This document shows positions 55,574 to 64,000 of a DNA stretch of 64,000 nt, piece by piece (the first letter of the stretch is position 1; every line of letters begins with the position of its first letter). Made by a program: the position numbers and the translations under genes. The notes beneath the pieces were generated by a model. The model made no database searches. It worked only from the letters and a program-made list of their open reading frames with translations, and had not been told where the DNA came from. The stretch comes from Pseudosulfitobacter sp. DSM 107133 (GTDB taxonomy: Bacteria; Pseudomonadota; Alphaproteobacteria; Rhodobacterales; Rhodobacteraceae): the NCBI RefSeq assembly GCF_022788695.1, contig NZ_CP085154.1, positions 2,852,001 to 2,916,000 on the forward strand. The letters run 5' to 3'.

Positions 55574-57112
55574 ATGATCCAAAACAGTCACGGGGACGAC
55601 AATTCCGCTGCCGCTTTCTTTGATCCGGGCCGGAACTGCTGGCGCGTGCCGACGGCCGGGCGGCTGGCGCTGGTGATTGACGGTGAGCTTTATTTTGCGG
55701 CGTTGCGACGGGTCATTCGCCAGGCCCGGCGCGAGCTGCTACTGATCGGTTGGGATTTCGACTTCGAGATCGAAATGCTGCCAGGCGAAAGCGATGAGGA
55801 CGGAAACGCCCCTGATGGACTGCCCAATCAAGTCGGCGCGTTTCTGGAGGCGGTTGTCGAACAGGCCCCCGACCTGCATGTTTATATCCTCAAGTGGAAC
55901 GGCGCGGTCATCATAGCACCGGGCCGCCTGCTGTCGTCCGTGTCGGTCCTTGTCTCCAGCAGCGACCGCATCCACTTCGCTCTGGACGGGAAACATCCTT
56001 TCGGTGCGTGCCATCACCAGAAAATCATCGTTGCCGATAAATCCTTCGCGTTTTGCGGCGGCATCGACGTGACCGAAAACCGCTGGGATACGTCCGAGCA
56101 TCTCCCCGACGATGCGCGCCGGATCGGCAAGGACGGGGCCCCGCTGGCGCCATGGCACGATGTAACCACTGCGATGACTGGCCCCGCCGCCGAAGCGCTG
56201 GGCGAGCTTTCACGCGCGAGGTGGGCGCGCGCCACCGGCGAAACGCTGACGCCCCCCGACGCAGCCGCACGCGACATCTGGCCCGACAATCTGAAGGTCG
56301 AAGCGACGCAGATCAAGGTTGCGATCGCCCGTACAGAACCACCCTATGACAGCGAGCCGCTTATCAACGAGATTGAATGTCTGTTCCTGGACAGCATCAG
56401 TATGGCCCGCGAAACGATTTACATCGAATCGCAATACCTGACGACCAAGACGGTCTGCGACGCGTTGTGCGCGCGGCTCTCTGCTGACGATGCGCCCGAG
56501 ATCATCATCATCAATCCCGAGGCGGCCCTGAACGGCTTCGAGGACAAGTCAATGCATGCGCTGCGCGGTCGCGCCATCAGTCGCCTTCAGGCCGCCGACC
56601 GGTCGGACAGGTTCCGTATTTTCAATCCCGTGAACAGCGCTGACGAACCGATCTACGTCCACGCGAAGGTTATGATCGTGGACGATACACTTCTGCACAT
56701 CGGGTCCAGCAACCTGAATGACAGGTCCATGGGATTCGATACGGAATGTGACGTCGCCATTCACGGCCATGCCGACCTCATCTGCGACTTTCGGGACAAG
56801 CTGCTGTCCGAACATCTGGGCGTATCGCCAGAGCATTTCGCGGAAACATTGCGCCGCGAAGGGTCAGTCATCGCGGCCATCGCAGGTCTGAATCCCCGGC
56901 AGGGCCGCGGTCTGCGGCCGATCGTGCCCTCGTCCGAGACTGTGATGGGCAAGCTTCTCGCCGATACCCGTCTCATGGACCAGCGTTATTTTGACCGCCA
57001 TGACAGCAAAGCAGGAGAAGGCTTGCGCCCGCGTCATATCGCCATGGCGGCAGCAGGATTCGCGGCTGCTTACGTTGCAGACAAGCTGTGGAAGCACTGG
57101 CGCCGCAAGTGA
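55574..57112 (+). CDS. Phospholipase D-like protein
   Basis: This 512-residue protein has two HKD motifs: H148, K150, D155 in HHQKIIVADKSFAFCGG and H363, K365, D370 in VHAKVMIVDDTLLHIGSSNL. It should hydrolyse or transfer phosphodiester head groups, possibly as a cardiolipin synthase-like or secreted lipase; there is no clear signal peptide. A C-terminal hydrophobic helix (MAAAGFAAAYVADKLW) may hold it in the membrane. GAGGGG precedes the ATG. It lies 74 bp after the IS, which may have altered its promoter. Confidence 0.86.
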   Translation: MIQNSHGDDNSAAAFFDPGRNCWRVPTAGRLALVIDGELYFAALRRVIRQARRELLLIGWDFDFEIEMLPGESDEDGNAPDGLPNQVGAFLEAVVEQAPDLHVYILKWNGAVIIAPGRLLSSVSVLVSSSDRIHFALDGKHPFGACHHQKIIVADKSFAFCGGIDVTENRWDTSEHLPDDARRIGKDGAPLAPWHDVTTAMTGPAAEALGELSRARWARATGETLTPPDAAARDIWPDNLKVEATQIKVAIARTEPPYDSEPLINEIECLFLDSISMARETIYIESQYLTTKTVCDALCARLSADDAPEIIIINPEAALNGFEDKSMHALRGRAISRLQAADRSDRFRIFNPVNSADEPIYVHAKVMIVDDTLLHIGSSNLNDRSMGFDTECDVAIHGHADLICDFRDKLLSEHLGVSPEHFAETLRREGSVIAAIAGLNPRQGRGLRPIVPSSETVMGKLLADTRLMDQRYFDRHDSKAGEGLRPRHIAMAAAGFAAAYVADKLWKHWRRK

Positions 57113-57152
57113 CGTTGCCGATCCATCGCACGCAAGTTTCACGCTATGCTTC

Positions 57153-57168
57153 CAGGGTCCAGACCCCA
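57153..57168. repeat. Palindrome CAGGGTCCAGACCCCA after the phospholipase D-like gene
   Basis: A weaker copy of the GGGTCCAGACCC palindrome, 40 bp after the stop codon. The flanking TA dinucleotides have been lost. Confidence 0.5.
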
Positions 57169-57245
57169 GATCTGCATGGCGCGTCCGCTGCGCTCAAAAA
57201 ACTCAGGCGACCGGGGCAAACCCATGCGACGGCCCCAACCCGGCC

Positions 57246-60200
57246 TCAAACCACCCTGCGTGCCCGCATCACCTGATAGCCCACCGCTGCCAGCACATAG
57301 ACCAGCGCAACCACGCCCAGCAGCCCCACAGTAAACAGCACAAAGGCCGCCAACCACGGCGACAATGCCGCCAGCACCGGCCACAACGGCACCAACGCCG
57401 GCCACAGCGCGCCCGTCACCGCAACATAGCCCACCGTCGCAGCCCCCCAGGCCAGCACCACCAACCACAGCGGCACCAGCAGCAACTGCAATCCGCGTGT
57501 TCGCAGTCCGCGCCGCATCGCGCGCACCTGCCGCGCCACGTCATGTTGCGCCGCAATCAACGCAGGCACCACCAGCAACACCAGCACCATGCCAAAGCCC
57601 AAGCCGTAAACCAATGTAATCACTGTCGGCTTGAGAAACTGCGCGTCCTGCGATGTCTCATACAACAGCGGTGCCATGCCCAACACCGTCGTCAGCGTGG
57701 TCAGCAACACGGGCCGCAGCCGGTCGGCCGCACCATCAATGATCGACGGGATCAATCCGCGTTCGGCGGCGTATTCGTCGATGGTGGTGACCAGAACAAT
57801 GGAATCGTTGATGATAATCCCCGTCATCCCCAACAGCCCGACCACCGTGAACATGCTCGTCGGCACCCCCCACTGCGCATGGCCATAGATCGTGCCCACC
57901 AGCCCGAAGGGGATCACCGCCATCACGACAAGGGGCCGCATCCAGCTGGCAAAGATCCACGACAGCACCAGATAGATGCCCAACAGACACAATATCAGCC
58001 CGGTCAGTGCCTGATTCAAAAAGGTGTTCTCCTGCTCGCTCAGCCCCGCCACGCGGAACTCCACCTGCCGTTCGGACGCGATGCGCGGCAAGATGTCGGT
58101 CTGCAACGCGCGGGTGATTTCGGCGGCGCGAGCGGGGTCGTCTTCGGAGATGTCACCGGTGACCGAGATCAGCCGGATGCCGTTTTCGCGCCGCACGGTG
58201 GAAAATCCGGTGCGGCGGGTGACGCTGACAATATCGGCCAGCGGCACATAGGTGCCCGCCGTGGTCCGCAACTGGGTGCGTTCCAGAAAGTCCGCCGTCA
58301 GCTCGCTTTCAGGCAGCTCGACGCGGATGGTCGCACTGCGCGGCCCGTCGGGATAAGTCGCCGCCTCGATCCCGTTCAGCCGGTGACGCAGCGCACGCCC
58401 CAGCGTGTCGATGGTAAAGCCCAGCGCCTGCCCCTGTGCTGTCAGGTCCAGGATCAGCTCTTCCTTGTCATAGGCCAGATTGTCCTCGACCGCGCTGACC
58501 TCGGGGTATTGCAGCACCGCGCGTTTCAGATCCTCCGACGCCGCCTTGAGCACATCGGTGCTGGCGCCAAAGAACTGCACATCCAGCGCATCGCCTCCCG
58601 GTCCCGAGCGCCAGCCGCGAAAGCTGACGGTTTCGACCAGCGGATGATGCACCACGCTCTCTTGCAGCTCGGCCACAAAGGCAAAGGAGGAATAGGGCCG
58701 CAGATCGGCGTCGATCAGCTCGATCGAGATACCGCCCAGCTGGTCGGCGTCCTTGGTGTCGGACCCGCCCAGCGCGCGCCCTGCGTTGCCGCCGATTTCC
58801 GCGATCACATAGTCCAGCGGGTTGCGGCCATACCGCTCTTCATAGGTCTTGCCCAATGCCTCGGTCGCGCGCTGCATTTCGCGCATCATCTCAAGAGTAT
58901 CGGCGCGGGTGGCGCCTTCGGCCATCGCAAAGTTGCCGGTGACCGAACCGCGTTCGGGCGCGTTGAAGAACCGCCACTGCACGTCGCCGGTGATAAACAG
59001 TGCAACCTGACTGGCCAGCACTGCCAGAACACCGGCCAACACCACATAACGCGCCGCGATGACCCCGGCCATGAACGGGCGGAACAGCCTGTCGCGCAGC
59101 CATTCAAAGCCGCGGTTCACGATCTTGGACGGCAGGTCGATGCCCGCGCTGCCGATGCGCTGGACGACGGCGGCCTTGGCGCGGCGCGGCAGCAGCAGAA
59201 AGATCACAGCACAACCCGCCAGCGCATAGGCAGCAACGCGCAACCCGTCCCAGACAATCGCCGCCCACACCCCGTCGTCGGGCCTGGTGATCATTGCCCA
59301 GACCAGCATGGCCCCACCGCCGATGAACACGGCCCCCGTGACCAGCCCGACGGCCAGCTTGCCATAGCTGAACTGCGACTGCCCGTCGGGCCGGATGGCA
59401 TGGGACATGTGGTGTGGCAGGATCAGGAAACATTCGACCAGCGACGCCACAAGCACCACGATCACCGTATAGGGAATGTCGCGGATCAGATCGCCAAAGC
59501 GACCGCCGATGGCCACCAATGCAAAAAACGCAATCACCGTGGTCAGCGTCGCGGCAAAGACCGGCATGGCCATGCGACGCGCCGCAGTTTCCGCCGCAAC
59601 CACCGGAGATTCGCCGTAATAGCGCGCCCGATGGTCAGCATGTTCGCCCACCACAATCGCGTCATCCACCACGATGCCCAGCGTGATGATCAGGCCGAAC
59701 AACGACACCATGTTGATCGTCAGACCACCCACATACATCAGTGCAATCGCCGCCATCATCGCCACGGGTATCCCCGCCGCGACCCAGATTGCCGTGCGCG
59801 CGTTCAGGAACAGGAACAACAGCGCCACCACCATCGCCAGCCCGACCATCCCGTTGTCGACAAGAATATCCAGCCGCCCCGAAATTTCTTCGGCGCGGGT
59901 GCGGATCAGGTCGACTGTAACCGCAGGCGGCAAGGTTGCCTGCAAGGCTTCGGCCACCTGTTCCACGCGGTGCTGCACCGCGATGGCATCGCCCGTGTCC
60001 GACCGGTCAACGCGGATCGACACCGCCGGATCTGGCCCGACGAAGTAGCTGCGCGACCGGTCCACGCCGCGCTGTTCCACCCGCGCCACATCGCCAATCG
60101 TCAGCTTGGATCCGTCGGGGTTCGAGCGCAGGACAATCCCGCTGATCGCCTGCGCGCTGCGCTTTTCGGTGCCGGTGCGCACGCGCGCGTTGGCACCGGT

Positions 60201-60869
60201 CACATCGCCTGCGGGGTTGGCATCGACCTCGGCGGCGATGGCCGTTGCAATGTCGGCCATGCTGACGTCATAGGCGATCAACCGCGCCGAGGGCACTTCG
60301 ACCAGCAACTGCGGCGCTGCCACCCCGCGAATGGTTGTGCGCGTCACCCCCTGGGCAAACAACCGCGTCACCAGTTCATCCGCGAACAGGCCCAATTGCT
60401 GTGGCGACACCGGCCCCGAGATGACCACATCGGTCACGCGGTCACGCCAGACGCCCCGGCGCACCGTGGGCTCGTCCGCCTCGTCCGGCAGCGTCGTAAC
60501 CGCGTTCACCGCCGTCTGCACATCATCCGCCGCGCGGCTCATGTCCCAGTTCGGCTCAAACTCAAGCGTGATCGCCCCGCGCCCCTCGACCGAGGTGGCC
60601 CGAGAGCTTTCAACCCCTTCCACCGCCAGCAACGCAGGTTCAAGCACCTGCACAATGCCTGCGTCGACATCTTCGGCACCGGCCCCGTCCCAGCTGACAC
60701 TTACGGTCACGTCATCAATAATCACATCCGGGAAATGCTGCGCCCGCATGTTCGGAATGGCCACCGCCCCGGCTGCCAGCATCAGAACCAGCAGCAGATT
60801 GGCCAACGTCCGGTGACGGGTAAAATAGCTGAGGATGCCGCCCGCCGCCGAGGGAATCTCGCGTGCCAT
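57246..60869 (-). CDS. RND efflux transporter, permease subunit (extended)
   Basis: This 1207-residue protein is of the AcrB/MMPL-like RND type (FTRHRTLANLLLVLMLAAGA at the N-terminus; proton-relay D402-D403 in GIVVDDAIVVGEHAD). It is about 150 residues longer than usual. About 80 residues with two hydrophobic helices are inserted between TM6 and TM7 (about 500-580), and about 85 more with two or three helices follow TM12 (about 1125-1207). The adaptor gene is 2 bp upstream. No outer-membrane factor gene is present. Confidence 0.9.
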   Translation of the reverse strand: MAREIPSAAGGILSYFTRHRTLANLLLVLMLAAGAVAIPNMRAQHFPDVIIDDVTVSVSWDGAGAEDVDAGIVQVLEPALLAVEGVESSRATSVEGRGAITLEFEPNWDMSRAADDVQTAVNAVTTLPDEADEPTVRRGVWRDRVTDVVISGPVSPQQLGLFADELVTRLFAQGVTRTTIRGVAAPQLLVEVPSARLIAYDVSMADIATAIAAEVDANPAGDVTGANARVRTGTEKRSAQAISGIVLRSNPDGSKLTIGDVARVEQRGVDRSRSYFVGPDPAVSIRVDRSDTGDAIAVQHRVEQVAEALQATLPPAVTVDLIRTRAEEISGRLDILVDNGMVGLAMVVALLFLFLNARTAIWVAAGIPVAMMAAIALMYVGGLTINMVSLFGLIITLGIVVDDAIVVGEHADHRARYYGESPVVAAETAARRMAMPVFAATLTTVIAFFALVAIGGRFGDLIRDIPYTVIVVLVASLVECFLILPHHMSHAIRPDGQSQFSYGKLAVGLVTGAVFIGGGAMLVWAMITRPDDGVWAAIVWDGLRVAAYALAGCAVIFLLLPRRAKAAVVQRIGSAGIDLPSKIVNRGFEWLRDRLFRPFMAGVIAARYVVLAGVLAVLASQVALFITGDVQWRFFNAPERGSVTGNFAMAEGATRADTLEMMREMQRATEALGKTYEERYGRNPLDYVIAEIGGNAGRALGGSDTKDADQLGGISIELIDADLRPYSSFAFVAELQESVVHHPLVETVSFRGWRSGPGGDALDVQFFGASTDVLKAASEDLKRAVLQYPEVSAVEDNLAYDKEELILDLTAQGQALGFTIDTLGRALRHRLNGIEAATYPDGPRSATIRVELPESELTADFLERTQLRTTAGTYVPLADIVSVTRRTGFSTVRRENGIRLISVTGDISEDDPARAAEITRALQTDILPRIASERQVEFRVAGLSEQENTFLNQALTGLILCLLGIYLVLSWIFASWMRPLVVMAVIPFGLVGTIYGHAQWGVPTSMFTVVGLLGMTGIIINDSIVLVTTIDEYAAERGLIPSIIDGAADRLRPVLLTTLTTVLGMAPLLYETSQDAQFLKPTVITLVYGLGFGMVLVLLVVPALIAAQHDVARQVRAMRRGLRTRGLQLLLVPLWLVVLAWGAATVGYVAVTGALWPALVPLWPVLAALSPWLAAFVLFTVGLLGVVALVYVLAAVGYQVMRARRVV

Positions 60870-60871
60870 GC

Positions 60872-62332
60872 TCAGCCGCCCATCCGGCTTTCGATCCGCG
60901 CAACCATCTGTGCGGGCACCTGCGGTTCGGCCAGTTGCGACAGAACGCGGGCCTTGGCTTCTTGTGGCATCCGGTCATTGCCCTCGACATAGGCCACCAG
61001 CCGCGCGCGCCGTTCGGCACTCAACTCCAGCATCTCGGGCCCGGCCGGAACCACGGCGTCGCGGCCGATGCGCAAGGGGGTTACGGCAATACCCGCCCCC
61101 AACAGGGGCGAGCGGGCCTCGACCACCTCGCGCCCCGCCAGACCGTCGCCGCGCACCAGAATAGTATCGCCCTGACGGCGCAACAACTCGACCGCCACGG
61201 TTTCCAGCCGGTCATCTGCGCCCAGAGCCAGCACCGTGCCATCTGCACCCCATGCCGAAGACGGCAGGCGCACAACGTCGCGCAACAGCGGCTCCTCTAC
61301 GCCCACGGTCACGAAATCGCCGGGCTTGAACCCGCGCGCGTTGCTGAGACGGGCAAAAACCAGCCGCCCAGTCTGCGCCTCGCCCGCGTCGACACTGGCG
61401 CGGCTGATGATGCCCGTGGCCTGCAAATCAATGCCCGCAACATCCAGCGTCGCCACCAAGGGGGCGTTCAGCAGGTTGCCCGCCGCGTCCAGCAGCCGCG
61501 CATATTGCGCGGTCGAGACCCGGAACGACACTTCCAGCGCATCGGGATCCACCAGATCGGCCAGCTTTTCATTGCCCGACACCAGCCGCCCCAGCGCCAC
61601 ATTGGTCAGGCTCAGCGTGCCATCAAAAGGCGCGCGCAGGGTGGTATCTGCCAGCCGCCGTTTGGCCTCGGCCAGCGCAATCTCGGTGCGGGCCAGCGTG
61701 GTGTTGGCCTGATCTATGCGCGCCTCGGCTGCAGTTACAGCCTGCCTGCGCGACAACACCGCCTGACGTGCCGACGAGGCAGCCAGTTCAGCGGTTTCCA
61801 CGGCAGCGGCGGTGCCCACACCGCGCGTTTCCAGATCAACCTGCCGCTGGTATGCCTTTTGACGCAAATCCGCCTGTTCCTGAGCTGCTGCCTGATCGTC
61901 ACGGCCCAGATCCAGCGCACGCTGCGCATCGCGCAGTTCTGCCTTGGCGTCGGAAATATCGGCCTGTACCCGATCCAGCGTCGATTGCGCATCGGCAGGA
62001 TCAACCTGCACCAGCACATCACCGGCGCGCACCGTGCCGCCGTCTTCAAAACTGTCGGCCATTTCGATCACGCGCCCCGCAACCGCCGCGCGCAGCTCAA
62101 GCGTGCGCCGCGACTGCACCTCGCCAAAGGTTTCCAGAACCGGCACCACATCACCCGCCTCGGCCAGCACCAATGTCACCGCAAAGGTGCGTTCACGCGC
62201 GGGCGGCGCCTTGGTCTCCCGCGCCAGACGTTCCTGCACCGCACCACGCACCAGATTGCCCGCAAAGACCAGCAAGGCCATTGTCAGCGCCGTCAGGATC
62301 AGCCCGATCAGGCTTTGTCTTAGAAACCGCAT
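60872..62332 (-). CDS. RND efflux periplasmic adaptor subunit
   Basis: This 486-residue protein has an N-terminal membrane anchor (LIGLILTALTMALLVFAG), a biotinyl-lipoyl-like domain, a long alpha-hairpin (about residues 120-215) and the beta-barrel (RAPFDGTLSLTNVALGRLVS). The C-terminal 50 residues form an extra helical tail. It links the RND pump to an outer-membrane channel. It leads the two-gene operon. Confidence 0.92.
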   Translation of the reverse strand: MRFLRQSLIGLILTALTMALLVFAGNLVRGAVQERLARETKAPPARERTFAVTLVLAEAGDVVPVLETFGEVQSRRTLELRAAVAGRVIEMADSFEDGGTVRAGDVLVQVDPADAQSTLDRVQADISDAKAELRDAQRALDLGRDDQAAAQEQADLRQKAYQRQVDLETRGVGTAAAVETAELAASSARQAVLSRRQAVTAAEARIDQANTTLARTEIALAEAKRRLADTTLRAPFDGTLSLTNVALGRLVSGNEKLADLVDPDALEVSFRVSTAQYARLLDAAGNLLNAPLVATLDVAGIDLQATGIISRASVDAGEAQTGRLVFARLSNARGFKPGDFVTVGVEEPLLRDVVRLPSSAWGADGTVLALGADDRLETVAVELLRRQGDTILVRGDGLAGREVVEARSPLLGAGIAVTPLRIGRDAVVPAGPEMLELSAERRARLVAYVEGNDRMPQEAKARVLSQLAEPQVPAQMVARIESRMGG

Positions 62333-62435
62333 GCATTCATACCTGTTGGCCCCGTTGCTGTGTCAGAGGCATGATATCATAGCACGAATACGCACTGCGA
62401 AACCCGGCCCCACGACGATGTTACGCAAAGCGAGA

Positions 62436-62978
62436 TCATTTCCGTCGCAGATGTTCGTCAAGTCGCGGCATTATTTCAACAAAATTGCAGGGACGGTGGC
62501 GGAAATCCAGCTGCCTGACCAGAATTTCATCCCAGGCATCCTTGCAGGCACCGGGACTGCCGGGCAGCGCGAACAGATAGGTGCCGCCCGCCACACCGCC
62601 CGTGGCACGGCTTTGCACGGCGCTGGTGCCGATCTTGTTCATGCTGACGATGGTAAACACCGTGCCAAAAGCGTCGATTTCCTTTTCATAGACATCGCGG
62701 TGCGCCTCGACCGTGACATCGCGGCCCGTCAGGCCGGTGCCGCCGGTGCTGATCACCACGTCGATCTGCACATCGGCGCACCATGCGCGCAGCTGGTCCG
62801 CAATCTCGGTCCGCTCGTCTGCGATGATCTTGCGGTCGGCCAGCACATGCCCCGCCGCCGCGATCCGGTCCACCAGCACATCGCCCGAGCGGTCCTCGGC
62901 CAGCGTGCGCGTGTCGCTGACGGTCAGCACCGCGATGCGGACGGGGATAAACTCTTTGCTCTCGTCAATCCGGCTCAT
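62436..62978 (-). CDS. moaB: Molybdenum cofactor biosynthesis protein MoaB
   Basis: This 180-residue protein adenylylates molybdopterin (MogA/MoaB family). Signatures are IAVLTVSDTRTLAEDRSGDV and VVISTGGTGLTGRDVT. It prepares the substrate used by MoeA, encoded 20 kb away. Its ATG overlaps the stop of the LysE gene by ATGA. Confidence 0.93.
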   Translation of the reverse strand: MSRIDESKEFIPVRIAVLTVSDTRTLAEDRSGDVLVDRIAAAGHVLADRKIIADERTEIADQLRAWCADVQIDVVISTGGTGLTGRDVTVEAHRDVYEKEIDAFGTVFTIVSMNKIGTSAVQSRATGGVAGGTYLFALPGSPGACKDAWDEILVRQLDFRHRPCNFVEIMPRLDEHLRRK

Positions 62979-63592
62979 GCGCTGCGCTCCAGCAAGGCCA
63001 ACCGCACCGCGAGGGCCGCAAAAATTCCGCTGGTGATATAGTCCAGCACCCGGCTGCCCCGCGCCAGACGCGCGCCCAGACCCGAGGCAAAGACACCCAC
63101 GGCCCCGTTGATCACAAACCCGCCCAGCGCCATCACCAGCCCAAGGATCAGGAATTGCACCAGCACAGGCAGCCCGTCGGGCTGTACGAACTGGGGCAAG
63201 AAGGCCAGCACGAACAGGATCACCTTGAGGTTGGTCAGGTTCACGATCAATCCCGTGCGAAACGCCTGAATGGCACGCAATCCGCCCGCCTTGCTGCGTT
63301 TCGCGTCACTGCCGCGCAGCAGTTGCAGCGCCAGATACAGCAGATAGGCCACGCCGGCCCAGCGGATCACCTCGAACGCGCCCGGCACCGTGGCCACCAC
63401 AGCGCCCAGACCCAGCCCCGCAAGTCCGGTGTGAATAAACGCGCCCAGCGAAATGCCGGCACTCGCCGCCACCGCCGCCCGTGGCCCGGACCTCAGCCCC
63501 TGGCCCAGACAAAACATCATATCCGCCCCCGGCGTCAGGTTCAGCGCCAGCGCCGCAGGCAAAAACGCCAGCAAGGTAATCCATTCGGTCAT
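62975..63592 (-). CDS. LysE-family transporter
   Basis: This 205-residue protein has about six transmembrane helices and the LysE/RhtB N-terminal signature NLTPGADMMFCLGQGLRSGP. I chose the ATG at 63592 over a TTG at 63604. It is coupled to moaB by ATGA and follows the phosphoesterase gene by 27 bp. The substrate is unknown; the link with moaB is likely only transcriptional. Confidence 0.88.
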   Translation of the reverse strand: MTEWITLLAFLPAALALNLTPGADMMFCLGQGLRSGPRAAVAASAGISLGAFIHTGLAGLGLGAVVATVPGAFEVIRWAGVAYLLYLALQLLRGSDAKRSKAGGLRAIQAFRTGLIVNLTNLKVILFVLAFLPQFVQPDGLPVLVQFLILGLVMALGGFVINGAVGVFASGLGARLARGSRVLDYITSGIFAALAVRLALLERSA

Positions 63593-63619
63593 TGTCGGTT
63601 CCAATCCGATGTCACGGGG

Positions 63620-64000
63620 TCACGCCCCAAGGTCAAACCAGTTCACAGTCGGCCCAAGGTTGACCACACGCGTGTCACCAATCTGCCCCTCCTGCCCCCA
63701 GCAATCGTGAATGTGCCCGCAAAACATCAGCTTGGGCTGGATACGTTCGACCGCCACGCGGATCGCGGTCGATCCCACAGACTCGCCGCCGCTGGTCACA
63801 TCCACCACGCCTTTGGGCGGGGCATGGCAGATCAGCAGGTCGGCCCCATCACAGCCCGCCAGCATCGTGGCGGCAGCGTCTTCGTCCAGATCGCAGGACC
63901 ATTGGCCAAAGGGCGTCGGCGGCACGCCATAGCCCATACCGAACAGCCGCAGCCCGCCGACCTCATGCGCATCGCCATGCAGCACCGTCGCGCGGGGTGC
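63620..64000 (-). CDS. Metallophosphoesterase family protein (partial)
   Basis: The N-terminal part lies beyond base 64000; 126 C-terminal residues are seen. The calcineurin-like family motifs are ICHAPPKGVVD and FCGHIHDCWG, the last two metal-binding segments. A substrate cannot be told. It is first in a probable operon with the LysE gene and moaB. Confidence 0.85.
   Translation of the reverse strand, partial: APRATVLHGDAHEVGGLRLFGMGYGVPPTPFGQWSCDLDEDAAATMLAGCDGADLLICHAPPKGVVDVTSGGESVGSTAIRVAVERIQPKLMFCGHIHDCWGQEGQIGDTRVVNLGPTVNWFDLGA

Noticed and set aside
56991..60992. An open frame of 1333 codons on the plus strand, antisense to the RND pump gene
   Set aside because: Its product is rich in His, Arg, Gln and Pro with no domain, and it lies opposite a clear RND gene. 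Long antisense frames are usual in high-GC DNA.

Overview
The window is about 64 kb of high-GC chromosome from an alphaproteobacterium, most likely a member of the Roseobacter group (Rhodobacteraceae). The grounds are the atpHAGDC gene order, a 44-residue aa3-type cytochrome oxidase subunit IV, a phaA-phaB pair, a four-cysteine SoxR beside a VOC gene, and several Rhodobacteraceae-type hypothetical proteins. I cannot name the genus from sequence alone. No rRNA, tRNA, CRISPR array, prophage or replication origin was seen. Nearly all genes are ordinary housekeeping genes; the accessory material is small mobile and repetitive DNA between them.

Layout. 1-5.3 kb: F1 ATP synthase operon (minus strand). 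5.4-8.6 kb: class II aldolase, a long non-coding stretch with a 263-bp MITE, a methyltransferase and gloB. 8.8-12.4 kb: clpA, an M23 peptidase and a second MITE copy. 12.4-15.7 kb: a two-gene operon for a stator-like complex (ExbB/MotA-like protein plus an OmpA-domain protein with a very long coiled coil). 15.8-20.9 kb: chaC; hisC-tyrC-extensin-like operon; rpsD; tag. 21-26 kb: EAL protein, phaA, phaB, and a TetR regulator with an MDR oxidoreductase. 26-32 kb: a 39-residue protein divergent from a LysR gene, DUF465, trmN6-like, DUF2007, polyprenyl synthase, ispE and a TPR protein. 32-36 kb: ArsR/AHSA1, ETF-QO, SoxR and VOC. 36-41 kb: greA, a membrane protein, LysE, LysR, aldo/keto reductase and CMD protein. 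41-45 kb: fdhD-mobA-mobB-moeA operon in which MoeA carries an extra N-terminal domain. 45-54 kb: azlCD, a lipoprotein, the COX IV peptide, DUF6173, an MBL hydrolase, an acyl-CoA dehydrogenase, tsaC, DUF3137, yqgE and a DsbD-N-like protein. 54.6-57.1 kb: an IS5-family element and a phospholipase D-like gene. 57.2-64 kb: an RND pump with its adaptor, then moaB, LysE and a phosphoesterase cut by the window end.

Most interesting. (1) Two copies of a 262-263 bp MITE with long terminal inverted repeats, TA target duplications, and differences between copies that are mirrored in both ends. Its tips share a positional signature with the local IS5 element. MITE copy 1 and the IS both sit at the right-hand TA of the same palindrome, TAGGGTCTGG(A/G)CCCTA. 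(2) A dispersed element, four copies, whose stems change with compensation around a GCAA-type loop. (3) The stator-like operon. (4) A MoeA fusion and an RND pump with extra membrane segments. (5) Well-formed operators at the SoxR/VOC, ArsR and TetR loci.
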